Part shown: positions 1-13,600 of the stretch, one piece after another | Layout: each line of letters starts with the position of its first letter | Numbering within the stretch: position 1 is the first letter of the stretch | Source of the DNA: Onchocerca volvulus | Taxonomy: Eukaryota > Nematoda > Chromadorea > Rhabditida > Onchocercidae | Direction of reading: 5' to 3' | Length of the DNA stretch: 64,000 nucleotides | Assembly (NCBI GenBank): GCA_000499405.2 | Contig: HG738139.1 | Location: 7,216,616-7,280,615, forward strand | The notes under the pieces: model-generated | Told to the model about the DNA's origin: nothing | Databases searched by the model: none | The model's input: the letters and a program-made list of their open reading frames with translations, nothing else | Made by a program: the position numbers and the translations under genes

Positions 1-3000
1 CAGAAAAGAGCAGGAAAAGAAACTAGTGTCTTTTTTCATCTCTAAATTCAAATAAATATGAAGTAATGGCTTTTTTGACCTGACATAAAGATAATACCTT
101 TCAAGATACCTAGCAATGAATGAGCCTTAAGGCTCATTAGAATATCTGAAAAGGACTAAAAGGACAATCGATTTGTAGGAAATGAGAAAATTACGGGGGA
201 AAAAAAAGACAGTAGGTAAATACTCGCGATATCACAATGCTGTCCGTTGCCGCTGAAAATATGGATGAAATCTCTTTCATTTTCTCATAATTACAAAAAA
301 AAAAAAAATTGACAATAAAGCAGTCATTAAAAATTGAAAAAATCGAGAAGAGTTAAAATATACTCTGAAAGAAAGACAAAACTGTTGCTTTATGTATATT
401 TCATTGTTAATATATATATATATATATATATATTCCACTATTAATAGAAAGTTAGGTAATGTGCTATAAAAAAAGAAATGAAGTAGAAATAATGCCTCCC
501 AACTAAAGACCATACCCTAATCAAATTATAAAGTAAGGTGAGAGCAGATGTAAAAAGATATACAAATATCAAAATATGATTAAAAAAAGAGTTGGCATAA
601 AATGGAAACCTCAGAACAAGATGACTCATTAAATGTCAATAACCGTAGTGAAAGTAAGAGTAATGCGATGGAAGTACAGACAGATTAACTAAATGAGATG
701 AAGTGCTTTTGAAATAAAATAATATATTAAGGTGTGTCATAGGGCACATATAACTTTCATTAATCAAAAAAGAGTAATGCCAAAGCAATTAACTGTTTTT
801 CCTGTAATTGTGAGGCAAATTACAATCATTGTATCGAGATAATGAGGGATTAGACTCGTCAACTGAAAGAATAAATTAAATGATTTCTTATTTTTCTTTT
901 TAGCGTCGGTCAACACAAGAAGCCATCTGCTTGCTGCAATTTCAGTAATAAGTTTTTTTCTCTCTCTTCAATCTCTTCAAATACTTGAAATATTGATGAA
1001 TTAGAAGCAATCGAAAAACAAGGTTTAATTATCAATTAATCCTGCATACATTAATTGATAACTAATCTTCGTTTTCTTTTTTTTCCTCAACACTACCCAA
1101 CATCCATCTATCATTTATTCATTTATTTATTCACTCAAATCCTTCATTTATCCTTCATTCATCATCACTATGTCCAGCAAATGAAAGCAGAAGTCCGCAA
1201 TATTATAAATTCTAGCACATTTGGTTCAAAAATTGTAACCCATTTGCATTCGATGCACTTTACTAATAGACATAATACCTATGTCATTTCTTTATGTGTA
1301 TTTGAATTCATTGCCGGATCAATTTTTTATAAAAAACGGGAGGAATGAAATATTGAAAAATTTTTTTTTCTCGAGATTAGTAATTGATATGATAAGTCCA
1401 AGACTTATAACTGATATAGTAATATATGATGTGTAAAAAATATTAAATATTGTGAAAGATATTTTGTAAAGTTATAAAACTGAAGCTCACTGGTGATTTC
1501 ATCATGAAGCAAATTTTTGTGCATGTTATATAATGTTTGGAAACTGATTTTCAGAAGAACTAGAAATTCATTTGTAATGTTTATGCTATCAATCTAAAAA
1601 ATCCCTTTGTGAGTAAATAAAATCCCTTTTTTTTTTTGAAAACATTATAATATCACATACTGTCTTAAAGAAAGCAGAAATTCATGTAATAAATCTTGAT
1701 GTTTTGCAGAAATACTATTTAAGTAGAAGTTTGCATCATGGTACTGATGAAAACTAGCTGTTTTTCTCAATCATTAAAATGCCTGTTTCTAGAGGAATCA
1801 AATAAAAGGCGGAAAATTAAGTCCATCTCTTCAAGATACACTTAAATTTCTTATTTTCCTTGAAATTGAAATAAATAATGAGTCGTGCTTAAAATTTATA
1901 AGCGACAAGTGATTTCTGCCATAATTTTAGACACTGCCATTATTTTTCAATTTTTTGCAAATATAAGCAATGATACATTTATTTCGGGAAACAAACAAAA
2001 CTGTGCAGCCACTACCAACTGTTCGAAAAATTATGACAATGTCCAACGTTTCAAATTCAGTAGTTTTCGATTTTTGAAGCAGCTAAAAAAAATTGCAAGC
2101 AGCTGATGGGTTTGTGTCTAACAAACAACTGTAAAAATCAATAACAAATTTTGGTGAAGCGAGCTGGAATATAATGTTCAAAAAACTGGATTAAACTGTC
2201 ACTCTATCTTCCTCCTAATTCTATTTATATCTTTAACTGAAAGAAATTCCAAAAAAGTATACTGAGCAAGGGTTAATGCATGCCGATAATGAACTATTTC
2301 AACTTATTCTTATTATAAGCTAAATAGAAACTCCCATTTGTAAAAATTTTTTAAAGATATTTATTATATTCACACCGCCTAAAACTTCAATTCATAACTT
2401 TAAGTATAATTAGAAGCTAGACGAAATAAGTTTTCTCACTGCATGATCATCATAGAGTAGTTCTGCAGAGCATTGATTAATGATCATTTTGGAATGAAAT
2501 GAAAAGCTTGAGAAATGCTACTACAACAATCAGAGGTCAGTGGCAAGAACTGCATTAAGAGAGCAATATGAAGAGAGATGGGGGAGGATTAATTAAAAAT
2601 TCAACGAAGACTATCCAAGTCGTTTCATAAAAAAAAACTGTCTTTCGCTGCCTTTTGCTTAATTTATACTATACAACGATGTTAGTTCAGAATAACATGG
2701 AAATGAACGAAAGAGATTAGAGATGAGAGATTAGATCCTAAAATGTCAAAACAAGCAAAGATCAAACTTACAAAAGTGTCAATTTTTGAAACCTGGTCTC
2801 AAAATATTGTGGACAGCATGAAATAATATATAATTAGATCTGAAAACAAATAACAAATGCTCCTTCACTGCACATACTATGTACACAGCGATAAATATGA
2901 GGATAAGAAATAGCTATAAATTATCAAATTACTTCCCAAAAATACCGCCATGTTGGATTTCGCTATTTTGAGCGTTTAATTTGCAGAAGTTTTTTTTCAC

Positions 3001-6000
3001 TTTATGTATTTGAAATTTTCTTCCATTTTAATGAAGTATTCCATTTTATGCCAGTTTACTTTAATGTCATAGGTAATGAAATTCAATTTTGTTCACATCC
3101 AAAATTTAACTGAGATTTCTACAGAAATAGTGATTCTGTATTGATTGAATTAGATTAGCAGAGAATTAACAAGTAATGAAATAAAAATTATGAATATTTT
3201 ATGAGATACATAAAAAACCTCACTTAAAATTTCCTTCACTGTCTTCTAATTTCCAAATGAGTGGAACTAAAAGATTCTAGCAATTATAGAAAAATCAATC
3301 AAGAGATTTAGAGACTACTATTACCATGTTATATCAAACCATGTGATGTAATCAAAAGAGATTAAAAAATTTCAACAGATGAAGGTAAATACACATGATG
3401 CAGTACTACTAAGCTTAAACTGAATACATAAAAAGCAAAACAAACAAGGAGGAGTTAGAATATTCAATACTATACTACTAAATTATAATTAACTATTAGT
3501 TATTAGGAGCAACATGCATGTAGCAATCCTCAAGATTTTATTTTTCTTTCATCGGAATGAATGAAAAAATTGCAATGTAGATGGAATTTATGCTGGATGA
3601 TGCATGACCCTGTCCAATTCGTCTACCTAATAGGACAAATGAACACTCCTCAGAACTGTCCAATTCTTCATATAATATTCATTTTTAATGGTGACATAGA
3701 CGATTGAATGCTTGGTGAGTGCTTCCGGAATAGACAGAAAATGTTGGCCATTGAATTTTCAAGGCCGAAGTATAGATAGCTCATTAAAATCAATACGAAC
3801 GACCTACTTGAATGTAAAAACGCATGAATAACAAGTCCCTTGTTAGTCAAACGATATTGAATCAATCAGAAAAAACCAATTCAATAGTTCTTCAATAGTT
3901 GGAGACAATTGCTATTTCAAGAGAGAAACAATGACGAGCTGATGCATACGTCTGAAAATGCCTATGAATACAAGCAATTACTAACGAAGTAACAAACATG
4001 CCGATGTGTACTAACACTAAAAAACAGCAAACAAATTTCCGTCTAAAAAAGACCAAAGACCACACCGAAAGAGATAGGACTTCAATCAGACGCAATAGTA
4101 ATAACTAAAAGTGTAAAGTACCTGACTGCTTCAAAACACCTATGATATGATACTTCCCAGCCTAACCGACAACTACTCCTCAGTTGGGGAATCTCTCACC
4201 ACATCATTGGTGTATGCGTTGGATCTCTCTATCATCATACGGAGTAGCATTAACTCAAACAGAAGATAACAAGAGATGGTTCAGCTGATTAGAGTGAGTG
4301 GTTCACTAATACTCGTTTTCAATGAGCAATTAGACGCCTAGAGAAAAGTTTTCTGAGCGTGTATTGGGAGGAAATGTTGCAGATCGCCACATTCTAATCA
4401 TGTACTTCACTATTATGTTGATTTTGAAATGAATAGTTCGAGATAATTCGGACAAACAAAACAGTATTAATAGAATAGGACAATATTTCGTAAGAGTATT
4501 TCATTCAACCTGAAACATTATTAGTCTCTCTTTTATCGTTTCAAAACAATTTCTATTTCATCTAAGTTCAGAGTTCAAAATGTACATTTCTGTATCTATA
4601 AAATAATTCTGGATTGATTGAAGTATTTGGAAATTAATAATCGTCTAGCAGATCATTTTGTCAGGTATCATATTTTTTACCCAATAGCAATCTAAAAAAT
4701 CGAGTCTGCAGCAACTAGGAAACTTCGACGTAAATGAAGTGGATAAGTCAAAATATCCAAAATATGATGAGCTAAATCTTTATTCATTTAAATTTGTTAT
4801 TAATTATGAGGTCAGCAAAAACAGTGTACAAAATGAAAATAAAATCAAGAAAAATTATTGCTTGCTTGAAGAAACAGCAAGAATTGTAGAGAACTTACTC
4901 AGAGAATCTAAATTATTCCAAATGTAACTATCAATTTGAAAAATTTTGATTGCTGTAATCATGTAATCTTCGAGCATTAACTGACAAAAATCTGAACATT
5001 TAGAAGGAACCTTCAGAGCCAGAAACATTCAGTAATGAGAGAACATATGCATAACGACTAGAGTACAAGTTATCAAAACACCAATAGAAAGTATATCAAA
5101 AAAGGTAGACAATAGTTTAACAAGCAAAACTTTTTATTTTGGAAGAATAAATGGCATTCGTGGAATATTCGCTTTCCCCTGTTGATAAGGATTTCAAATA
5201 AAAAAATAAAATTTACGGAATGTTTCTAAATTATTTCCACACGATTTTTTAAAATGGCATGGAAATAATTCATGATGAGAAGTTAAATTTTGAACATAAA
5301 TTTAAATTTCAAAAAGTTTTCGAAATAAAATTCAACAAGAGGGAATCATAAATGAAATACACTGAAGCAACCGTACTAGCATTAGGGCTCATAAAGTAAC
5401 TTAGATATTTTTATCGCTCAATTATAAGATATTGCAAAATTTTAGAATCTCTTGGTAGATATATCATGCAAAATTAATCGTTTATAGGCCTAACTTCATG
5501 AACATGGATTTTTTTTTTTAATTTGATATTGTTCGAGATAAAATTTGAAATTTGAATTATTGTTCCTTCTACTACCTATAAGCAAAAATTGAAAAAAAAA
5601 AAGTGATAAAATACTCCTGAGCAGAAACACATCCACTCTATCTCATATGGAATACCTCATTGCGTATATCCCGGCTCTTTCTTTCCAAATTCATGAACTT
5701 CCACCCATAAAAACTACTTATACAATATCAAATGATGCTAAAAGAAAAATTCCACAAAAATTCAGCCTAAAGATTCTATGAAGACACATAATAATGCATA
5801 TTCATAAACATTTTGCCCCTGAATAAAATCAATTAATATTCGCTCATGATCAAAAAAAAAATATATATATATATATAATGATTAAAAAATGCCTTCTTTC
5901 GTTGAAATCAGTAAGGAAATGATGAAAGCAAAGAAAAAAAAAGAAAAAAAAAAAGGATTTTTTGTTGAATAATTGTCAAACAGATGGACTACCATTTTTT

Positions 6001-6440
6001 TAAAAGAATTTTTGAATCATAAAAACAGAAGAGAAAATGAATATTGATTATTTTCGTCAAAACGAAATCAAGTCGTGAAATCAATGCGTCGAAATTACTC
6101 GATATAATATGACTTCTGCTATCTGTCACATTGTAATAAAATCAAAAATATGATAAAAAATTTCGAAATGAGTATGAAATACTTTCTCGCAAGTAAAAAA
6201 TAAAAAAAATTGTCAGGAAAAAATAACAATAAAGAATTCACAATGATTAAAGAGAATTGGCAAATAACAAACAAGGAGTATTTAATGCAAATTTTTTCGA
6301 AGAAAATAATGTCAGGAATGAGCAAATAATATATATATATTCCGAGACATTTACCAACCATGACTATTTGCAAGGCTTTCTATCTAACCTGTCTTCTAGA
6401 TATTTAAATAATTTTTCCGTCTTCAACCTTTTTCTCTAAA
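1..6440. other. Gene-poor AT-rich flank, no supported gene
   Basis: I found no chain of exons in phase on either strand here. The longer open frames are rich in Phe, Ile, Leu and Lys, as expected from AT-rich noncoding DNA. The stretch contains a TA microsatellite near 409-434, many homopolymer A or T runs, and two short open frames with more protein-like composition (602-688 and 4687-4927, plus strand), which are discussed as findings. The last 70 bases or so are the likely 3' UTR of the minus-strand SMG6 gene. Confidence 0.6.
409..434. repeat. (TA)n microsatellite
   Basis: An uninterrupted run of about twelve TA units. No gene is adjacent. Confidence 0.9.
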
Positions 6441-6444
6441 TATG

Positions 6445-6450
6445 TTTATT
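6445..6450 (-). terminator. Candidate poly(A) signal of the SMG6 gene
   Basis: Minus-strand AATAAA lies about 75 bases after the SMG6 stop codon, a usual spacing for a nematode 3' UTR. It was recognised by motif and position only. Confidence 0.5.
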
Positions 6451-6522
6451 TATAAACTGATTTCAAATCCTTAAATAACTATCTACTGAGTGATAAAAAA
6501 AGTCGAATGATACATATGAATT

Positions 6523-7618
6523 CTACTTAATCGCAGCCCATTTCATGAAATTTGGTACTGTCCTACATGGTATATTTTCGCATACAGCTTTGATATTCAA
6601 TGCACGATCTTCAGTTAATAAAACAACACTTCGATAAAGCCTTGCTTGTTGTTCTGCGTCCTTCACATTTATTGACACTGACTGTGCTGTTGTTATGGCG
6701 TTTGAAGGCTTAGGTCGAGTTTTCGCAAAGTTCACACAACTTGACAAAATAAAATCGTCATTCACTGCCTGTAAATCCATTCTATTTCTAGTTCGATAAT
6801 CGTCATAAATTAACCAAATTTCAAAATTGAGACCTCATTCCATTAATATTTTAATAATTTATACATAAAATATGGCGAAAATGGACTTCAAGTCACGAAC
6901 AACGTAGTATTTTTTTTTTTTTTTTAAACAAAAACTTTTGAAAGAAGAATTTATAAAATGATAATGAAATCTAATTTTGGAAAAAAGCTTATTTTAATTA
7001 AATTTCTTCAATTTCTGATATCTATTTTTTCATCTTCATTTTTTTGTTATGAAATTTTTCTGAATCAATGTCCCTATGTTTTCAAGTATTCTTAAAAAAG
7101 AAAGCAAAAAAACAGCAATAAGTCCAAACCTTAAGTTCTCCTGCAGCGCAAGTTTCCTCCGTAGCAAACATAAGTGAAGTTAATAAATTTCCTTTACTGG
7201 TAACTGTATAGATTTGACGTACTTGTTTACCAATCAAATCTTTCAGATAGGCGACTGCCTCTTTCGCTCGTTCACCAACCCAATGATCTTGAAAATCTTC
7301 TTGTCCTCCAGCAGCAGATTTTGACAAAGATGATAAGCGTGAGAGGTTTTCTAATTCCGAGAAAACTGAAATTTTTGAATTCTTACTTTTTCTGTGTGAA
7401 AATAAAAACAAAAATTGAAATTTGAAAACCCGTCCGTACAAAAATAAAAAAATAAAAAAACTACCTGTTGTTGGTACAAGTACAGTGAATCGGTGACTTT
7501 CAACTATTTTTTTTATAGATGTCAAATGATCGATAAACGTATTTGTATCCGGTACCAAATACTTTGGGCGCACTTCAATAATCACTCGATTTCCCTTCGT
7601 TTCACGCTCCAGAAGTTT
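6523..7618 (-). other. smg-6: smg-6 exons 27-29: PIN nuclease domain
   Basis: Exons: 7618-7465, 7365-7130 and 6768-6523. The domain starts with EVRPKYLVPDTNTFIDHL, continues through a strand read across the exon 27/28 junction (VLVPTT then VFSEL), and ends with VVLLTEDRALNIKAV followed by IPCRTVPNFMKW. These match the core strands of the SMG6 PIN domain. The acidic residues expected at the active site are all present, unlike SMG5 PIN domains, where catalytic residues are missing. Confidence 0.95.
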
Positions 7619-10600
7619 CTTGAAATTAGTAATTGGATTTTAGTCTTAAAATAATCTTGTACTAAAACTTTTCGTTCTAAGAGTATTCCTCTTATTCACT
7701 AGTCTCTATAAGTCAGATATTCCCGTCTTCGATGAATTCAAGGATTCGATGAAATCGGAAATAAAAACATGCGAAGAATGAAAAGTTTTTCAGCAACAAA
7801 GTGGAAAGTTAATAGAATATTGAAAAAAACTGAAATGAAAACATGCCTGCTTTACTTCATTTTCCCGAACCGCTTGCCTATGGTGTTTGCACTCTTCGGA
7901 GAAATGACTCTAAAAAGAAAGTAATATAAAAATGGGTGATTAAAAAAAAACATTTTTATATTAAAAAAACAAAAAATACATATCAAGTCTGCGAACTTAC
8001 TAAATCTTGTTCTACTGTTTCATATTTAGGTTCTGAGTTATCAAACTGTTGATCAAAATCAGCATTATATTCTTTCGTCTCTATATTTAGAACGGTGACT
8101 GGTGATGCGCAACGGGTTGCAGCAAAACAGCGCAAATGCTCATCGAATCCAAAGCATGGTAATTCTGAGCCATCCAAATATTCTGCTGTAGATAAAAGGG
8201 ACGATAAACGAGCATGGACAGCCAGAAGGGATGACTGAAATGTAAATTTTCTGTAGGTGAGAAAATTTCTCCTGAAAGTAATTCAGAATATTGTAAATGC
8301 TCTAATAGAGAAAATTCGCAGCTTCATCATTAAAGGTTTGAAATTGAATCAAGAGTAAATGTGACGATAATGAGACATCGAATGCTATTTTTTATTTGCA
8401 AATAGCCAATTTTTTCAATGGCTATATCATGATTTATTTGAAAAATATTTGCAGGGATAAACTTATTAAGATATTTTCGAAGTTATTCTTACAATATTGC
8501 GAAGATCGATATTTGCTAAGGATGACATTCGTAACGACTTCGGCAATACCGTAAACACATCAAGAAAGGATGCCAAAAAAACCGATTCCGGAAGCACAAT
8601 TTCTATATATTCTTCCAATTTCGCTAAAGATTTCAATTAACAAGGATATTTAACTTAAGTTTTCTTTCATATAAAATGTAAATATAAAAACAACAATAAC
8701 TATTATGCTTTGTCTCATATTCTTTTCATGCAACGAAAAAAAAAAGAACTGACCATCAGATTGTGCAACAGTCCTCGACAAAATTCCTTTAGATTCAGCG
8801 TTTACTAAAGCATTCGCAACATCGGCAAGTAATTTCCAAGTATCAACTTGCATAAGTGAAGTTTCGATAGATTCCAACGATGGCATGCTTCTATATAGAC
8901 GATTCACAGACGGCATTGACAACCATTCAGAAATAACGAAAACAGCTGGTAGCACTCGACGCATCTAAGTATTGAAATTTTAGAATATATATTGTATGCA
9001 GATTCTTCAGAAATAGTTATTAACTGATAAAGTACTTATTGCTATTAAAATCATTTCATAAAATAAAAAAAAAAAACCTTTGAAGAAAGGCGAACAGAAC
9101 CGTCCAGAATCTCTGATAAATCAGGTAATTGGTCATATACTGGTCTTAAGATTACTCCAAACAAACTTAAGACCATCTGCACTGCTTGTTGCTGCTGTAA
9201 GGAACAAGTACCTGGTTCACTATCTGAAATAAACAATAAATCATATTAATCGAATTTGGCATAAATTCAAGTTTTCATCATTTTCACTTAAAGTATGTTC
9301 ATGTATTATACTGTATTGCTTCAAGCAAATGAAATTGCGAAATCTGATCAAATGATATTCCAGACCTCATGCTATGCTTCTATGCTTTCATAATAACTCA
9401 GCTTCAAAGAAGTAGTGCTTTTCTCTATCAAATATAGAAATATACCAAATAGAAAAGCGCTTTCATGATACGCCTTCATGTCTAGAGCTATCAAAACATC
9501 AGTCTTTACGAAACGTTACAACTTTCATGCTAAATGGAGACACCAAAAGTAGTCTTGATCGAAAGGAAAATATGCCGATTTTCGAACCTATCAAAAATAA
9601 TTCTCATGAAAATTCTACGAATTTACTGTAGAAAAATTACTTTTAAGAGTTAAGCTATGAACAGCATAGAGAAAAAGAATGCACAGCTGTATAAGGTGCA
9701 AAGACGATAGTGGACACTCGTCACGTGATATTAACTGTGATAGCTGGAATAATGCTCGTTCGCTGATACTTTCATACTCTTCCATTCCAATTTTAGTAAT
9801 CAGAAGTCCGGCTGTATGAAGCAAATATGGTACTGCACGGCGAAATAACTAAAAATCCAAATACGGAAAATCGTTTTTTTTTTTTTTTTTTTTTTCAAGC
9901 AATTGGTCCCAGTAATCTTGATTGTTAGTTTTTTTTTTTTCCATATTTTTTTACGCTTATTTATTCAAGGGAAATACGTGAATCAAAAAAGCCTACATCA
10001 TTATGACAAAATAAACTGATATAAGTCAAAAATGGTTGGACTTAAACCTCTACAGTGGACACCGATCTCAATGCATGAATAGCTCGGTGATCTGCAACAT
10101 TCGCATAATCACCGGAAGAAAGCTTCCCATCTTGTGCAATCCAGATTTCTTGTGGTCTATCAGCTCGAGCGGCAGCTGCTTCTGCTTCACGTGTTGCATT
10201 ATCACCAATGTATGCATTGAACTCTATTTCAAACTCATTCACCTAAAAAAAGAGTAAGCAAAAGTACATAAGTAGAATTTGGCCAAAGTCAGCTAAAATC
10301 TCTTCCATATCCTGAAAGCGATGGAAAGAAACTATTTTGCTAGACAAAAAAATAAATTAGTCGGATTGAAACAAGATAAAGGGAACTTTTGTTCCACAAG
10401 AAAATTAAATCAATCTCGTCCAACAAAAAGAAATTGAACATCAATTCTTCTTGGTCCAATGGCTATGATGTCTGTCACGATGTTAGCAAATTGAACCAGA
10501 ACTTATACAAGATGCACTAAATAGAACTATTTGCAAAATCCGTACGAACGTATGAAACGAATACCTTTCATTCAAATTATTTCGAGCAAAAGAAATGAAT

Positions 10601-13600
10601 TTGGATCAATCTTATGCTTTATATATTTTTAACAAATAGCTTGTAACAGAAACATTATATCATTATCAAAACATGCCATTTTTTCAAAAAATTCAAGCTT
10701 CATCTCAAGACTAGTCAGGAACAGAGTAAAAGTGTTGAGATTACTAGAATTTTGTTTAAAAAATAACATGCAAAGTTTACAGAGTTTTGTGTTACATTTT
10801 ATTAGACTATCTAATTTCAACATACCTTTTTTTGAACATGATTGAAAGCGGTGAAAAGTGGTTGCCGCGCTGTTTCAAATGGATAACGTGCCGCCAGCGC
10901 TCGAACATAGTAGAATATTACATCGATCCATTTTGACTGCAAAATAAGAGTTTATTCAATTTTTTTCGAAACTAAAAAAAAATTTTTCGGGTTGTTAGAC
11001 CAGTAATTTAGTAAATGTTAAATAAAAAAAATCAAAGGAACGTAAGCTAAGCAACAGCGATTTGTAAGAATTCGCAAAAAAAAAAAAAAAAAAAAAAAAA
11101 ATTACGAATGACTTCTTGACAAGAATAAAAATTAAAAATCAGTGATAGCAATGAAAATCTTCTAAAACAGAAGGATCAACAAACTAAAACAAAAGGCAAC
11201 AAAATAAATGCCCAACATTTATAAAATAAGAATAACACGGAGCTAACAGATAGTGATAACTTTCAGTAACTTTCTTTTTTTTCGAGATAAATCAATAAAA
11301 TTAAAATGATAGTCAAATTAGAAGCATTCCTAAGTTAAAAAAGAATGTGTTTGCTAGACAATCCCTATTATGTCATATAATGACTGATTCATTTGATAAA
11401 CAGCAGATTTCGAAATAATCTCCATGCCAAAAGTATCAACGTGTAAAGTTCGGAAAACATCTTAAATATCAGAATTAATGTTAAGAAAGTTATATAAAAA
11501 GTAAAAAATGCACAAATGATAAAGAACAACCAAGATAAAAACTCGAAATGACCTATTAGCTTTTTTATTGTTCGTATGAAAGACCTACTACAAGTTACGT
11601 AATCCACAATGCAAAAAGCACTTAAAATAAATAGACAATTAAGCAATTAACAATTAAGCTCTCATAACATAGGTAATTAATTAATATGTGCTCTGCTATT
11701 TAGACAAATTGAATCAGATTTCCTGTCCTCTACTGCACTCTTGCAAGCATCTCAAATACCCAATTTAATTCCAAATAATATGGAAGAAAATAATAATAAG
11801 ACGTTAATATGTCCCAGCATTGATGCGAATATTTTCAATTAATCTATAATCTGTCTAATAACCTAATCTTAATTCCATAAATTTTTGTACAATTTACAAA
11901 TCTCTGTAAACTTGAAGAACTGAAATCGAAAAATATAGATAATACATCTCATATAAATTATCTCTATCATTTAAGGAAGAAAATGCTCACAATTATTTCG
12001 GATATAAATCAATGTAGACTTCAAAAATTTAGCGATAAAACTGAAGATGAAAGGATGAAGCTTATTTTTCTTGATTTATATTAGTAAGGTTATTTTCATG
12101 AGTATTCATTCTTGAAATCGTTATGCTTAACTGGAATATTAATGTTATAGCAAATGTATGTCAATGTTTGATACCAATGCTTCAGAATAAAATAAAATGA
12201 TAGTTTTGAATTGGCTACTTTCATTTAATGAACTGAGAAAGCAAATTTTATTTGATAATTCGCTTACATCAACAAATGAACCAGTAAATAGAGAAGCCAT
12301 TACAAAGTATGGATCTCTAATAGCTGTTTTAAAAATTTATACACAATTACTAAATTTTCATGTGAATTAACAAACCTCATAAACAGCAAGGAGAGCCAAC
12401 TGATTGTAAGAACGCCCGTTCCCTGCAGCCAACTGCGCTGCTTTCTGATACCACCTAAAAACTGGAGGAATCAATTTTTCGAAAGGTCATCAGAATACAG
12501 TAAAGATTAATAGATAGACAGTTGGTGCAAGAAATATCCAAAGATTTATTTCATTAAATTTGATTAAAACTGCAATTAATCTTTAATCACTATTTCCAAA
12601 TTTTTACAGAGAATGGACATCGAAAACTACAATATATATTTTGATTATGCCTTATAATGTGGATTTCAGATTGGAAGGAGAAACTTACAATCTTGCATGT
12701 GAGTAATCCTTAATTCCTGAAATCATACCATTATAACGGTGCAAATCACCAACTGAAACTGCTAATCTTTGGACAGATAATAGCGCTACCTGAAAATATA
12801 GATCATTTTATCTTCAACTGCGAAAAATTCTAGAAAGAGAAAAAGCATCATTTATACTATCGAAACTGCAACCGTTTCGTAAACCTTCACTACGGATTTG
12901 AAAGGATGGCATTTTCTAACGAAAAGATCAATTATCAACAAACTTAATTACCCATTACTCATTTATACTCTGTCTTTGATGTCTTGCTCATTCTTAGTAG
13001 TCGATTATTCGTCTTAGTCATATAATAATCAGTAACTATTATTTATCAATAATATTTAATTTTCCTCTTTTTCGGAGGACTAACTAAAAAATGGGAACAA
13101 AGAAGAAAAAAATCAAATATATAAATGAATATGCCAAATGGAAAATCACATTAACCTTAACGATATGGTCCGTTGCTTCATGAGCCCCGGAACCGATTAA
13201 AATACATCCAGTGAAATCATCTGCTGGCAGACTTGACGACCAGTACAAATAATCGTCGATAATGAATCCAAATGCTACTTCATATTTATTCAACAATAGT
13301 GCGTAAAAAGCCAGACCCTGTCAAAAATAAATCTTTCGAAAAACTTCATCTAACTTTTCGTTTCAATTAGATACTGAAATTAGCAATATAATTTCTACAA
13401 TTCGCATCAACCTCTCCTCAATGCGCTACCTCTCATCATATTGCACTGTTTTTGTGCTATTATTCTATTTGCTTATAAGTTCTTTTCGCCTCACCTTTTT
13501 AACAACTTTGGAAAATGGAAAATGATCTAACCCTAGAAATGAAAAATGTATGTTTAAATCAGAAATTATGACGGATGCTCCTCATCCAATCTTACAAGTC

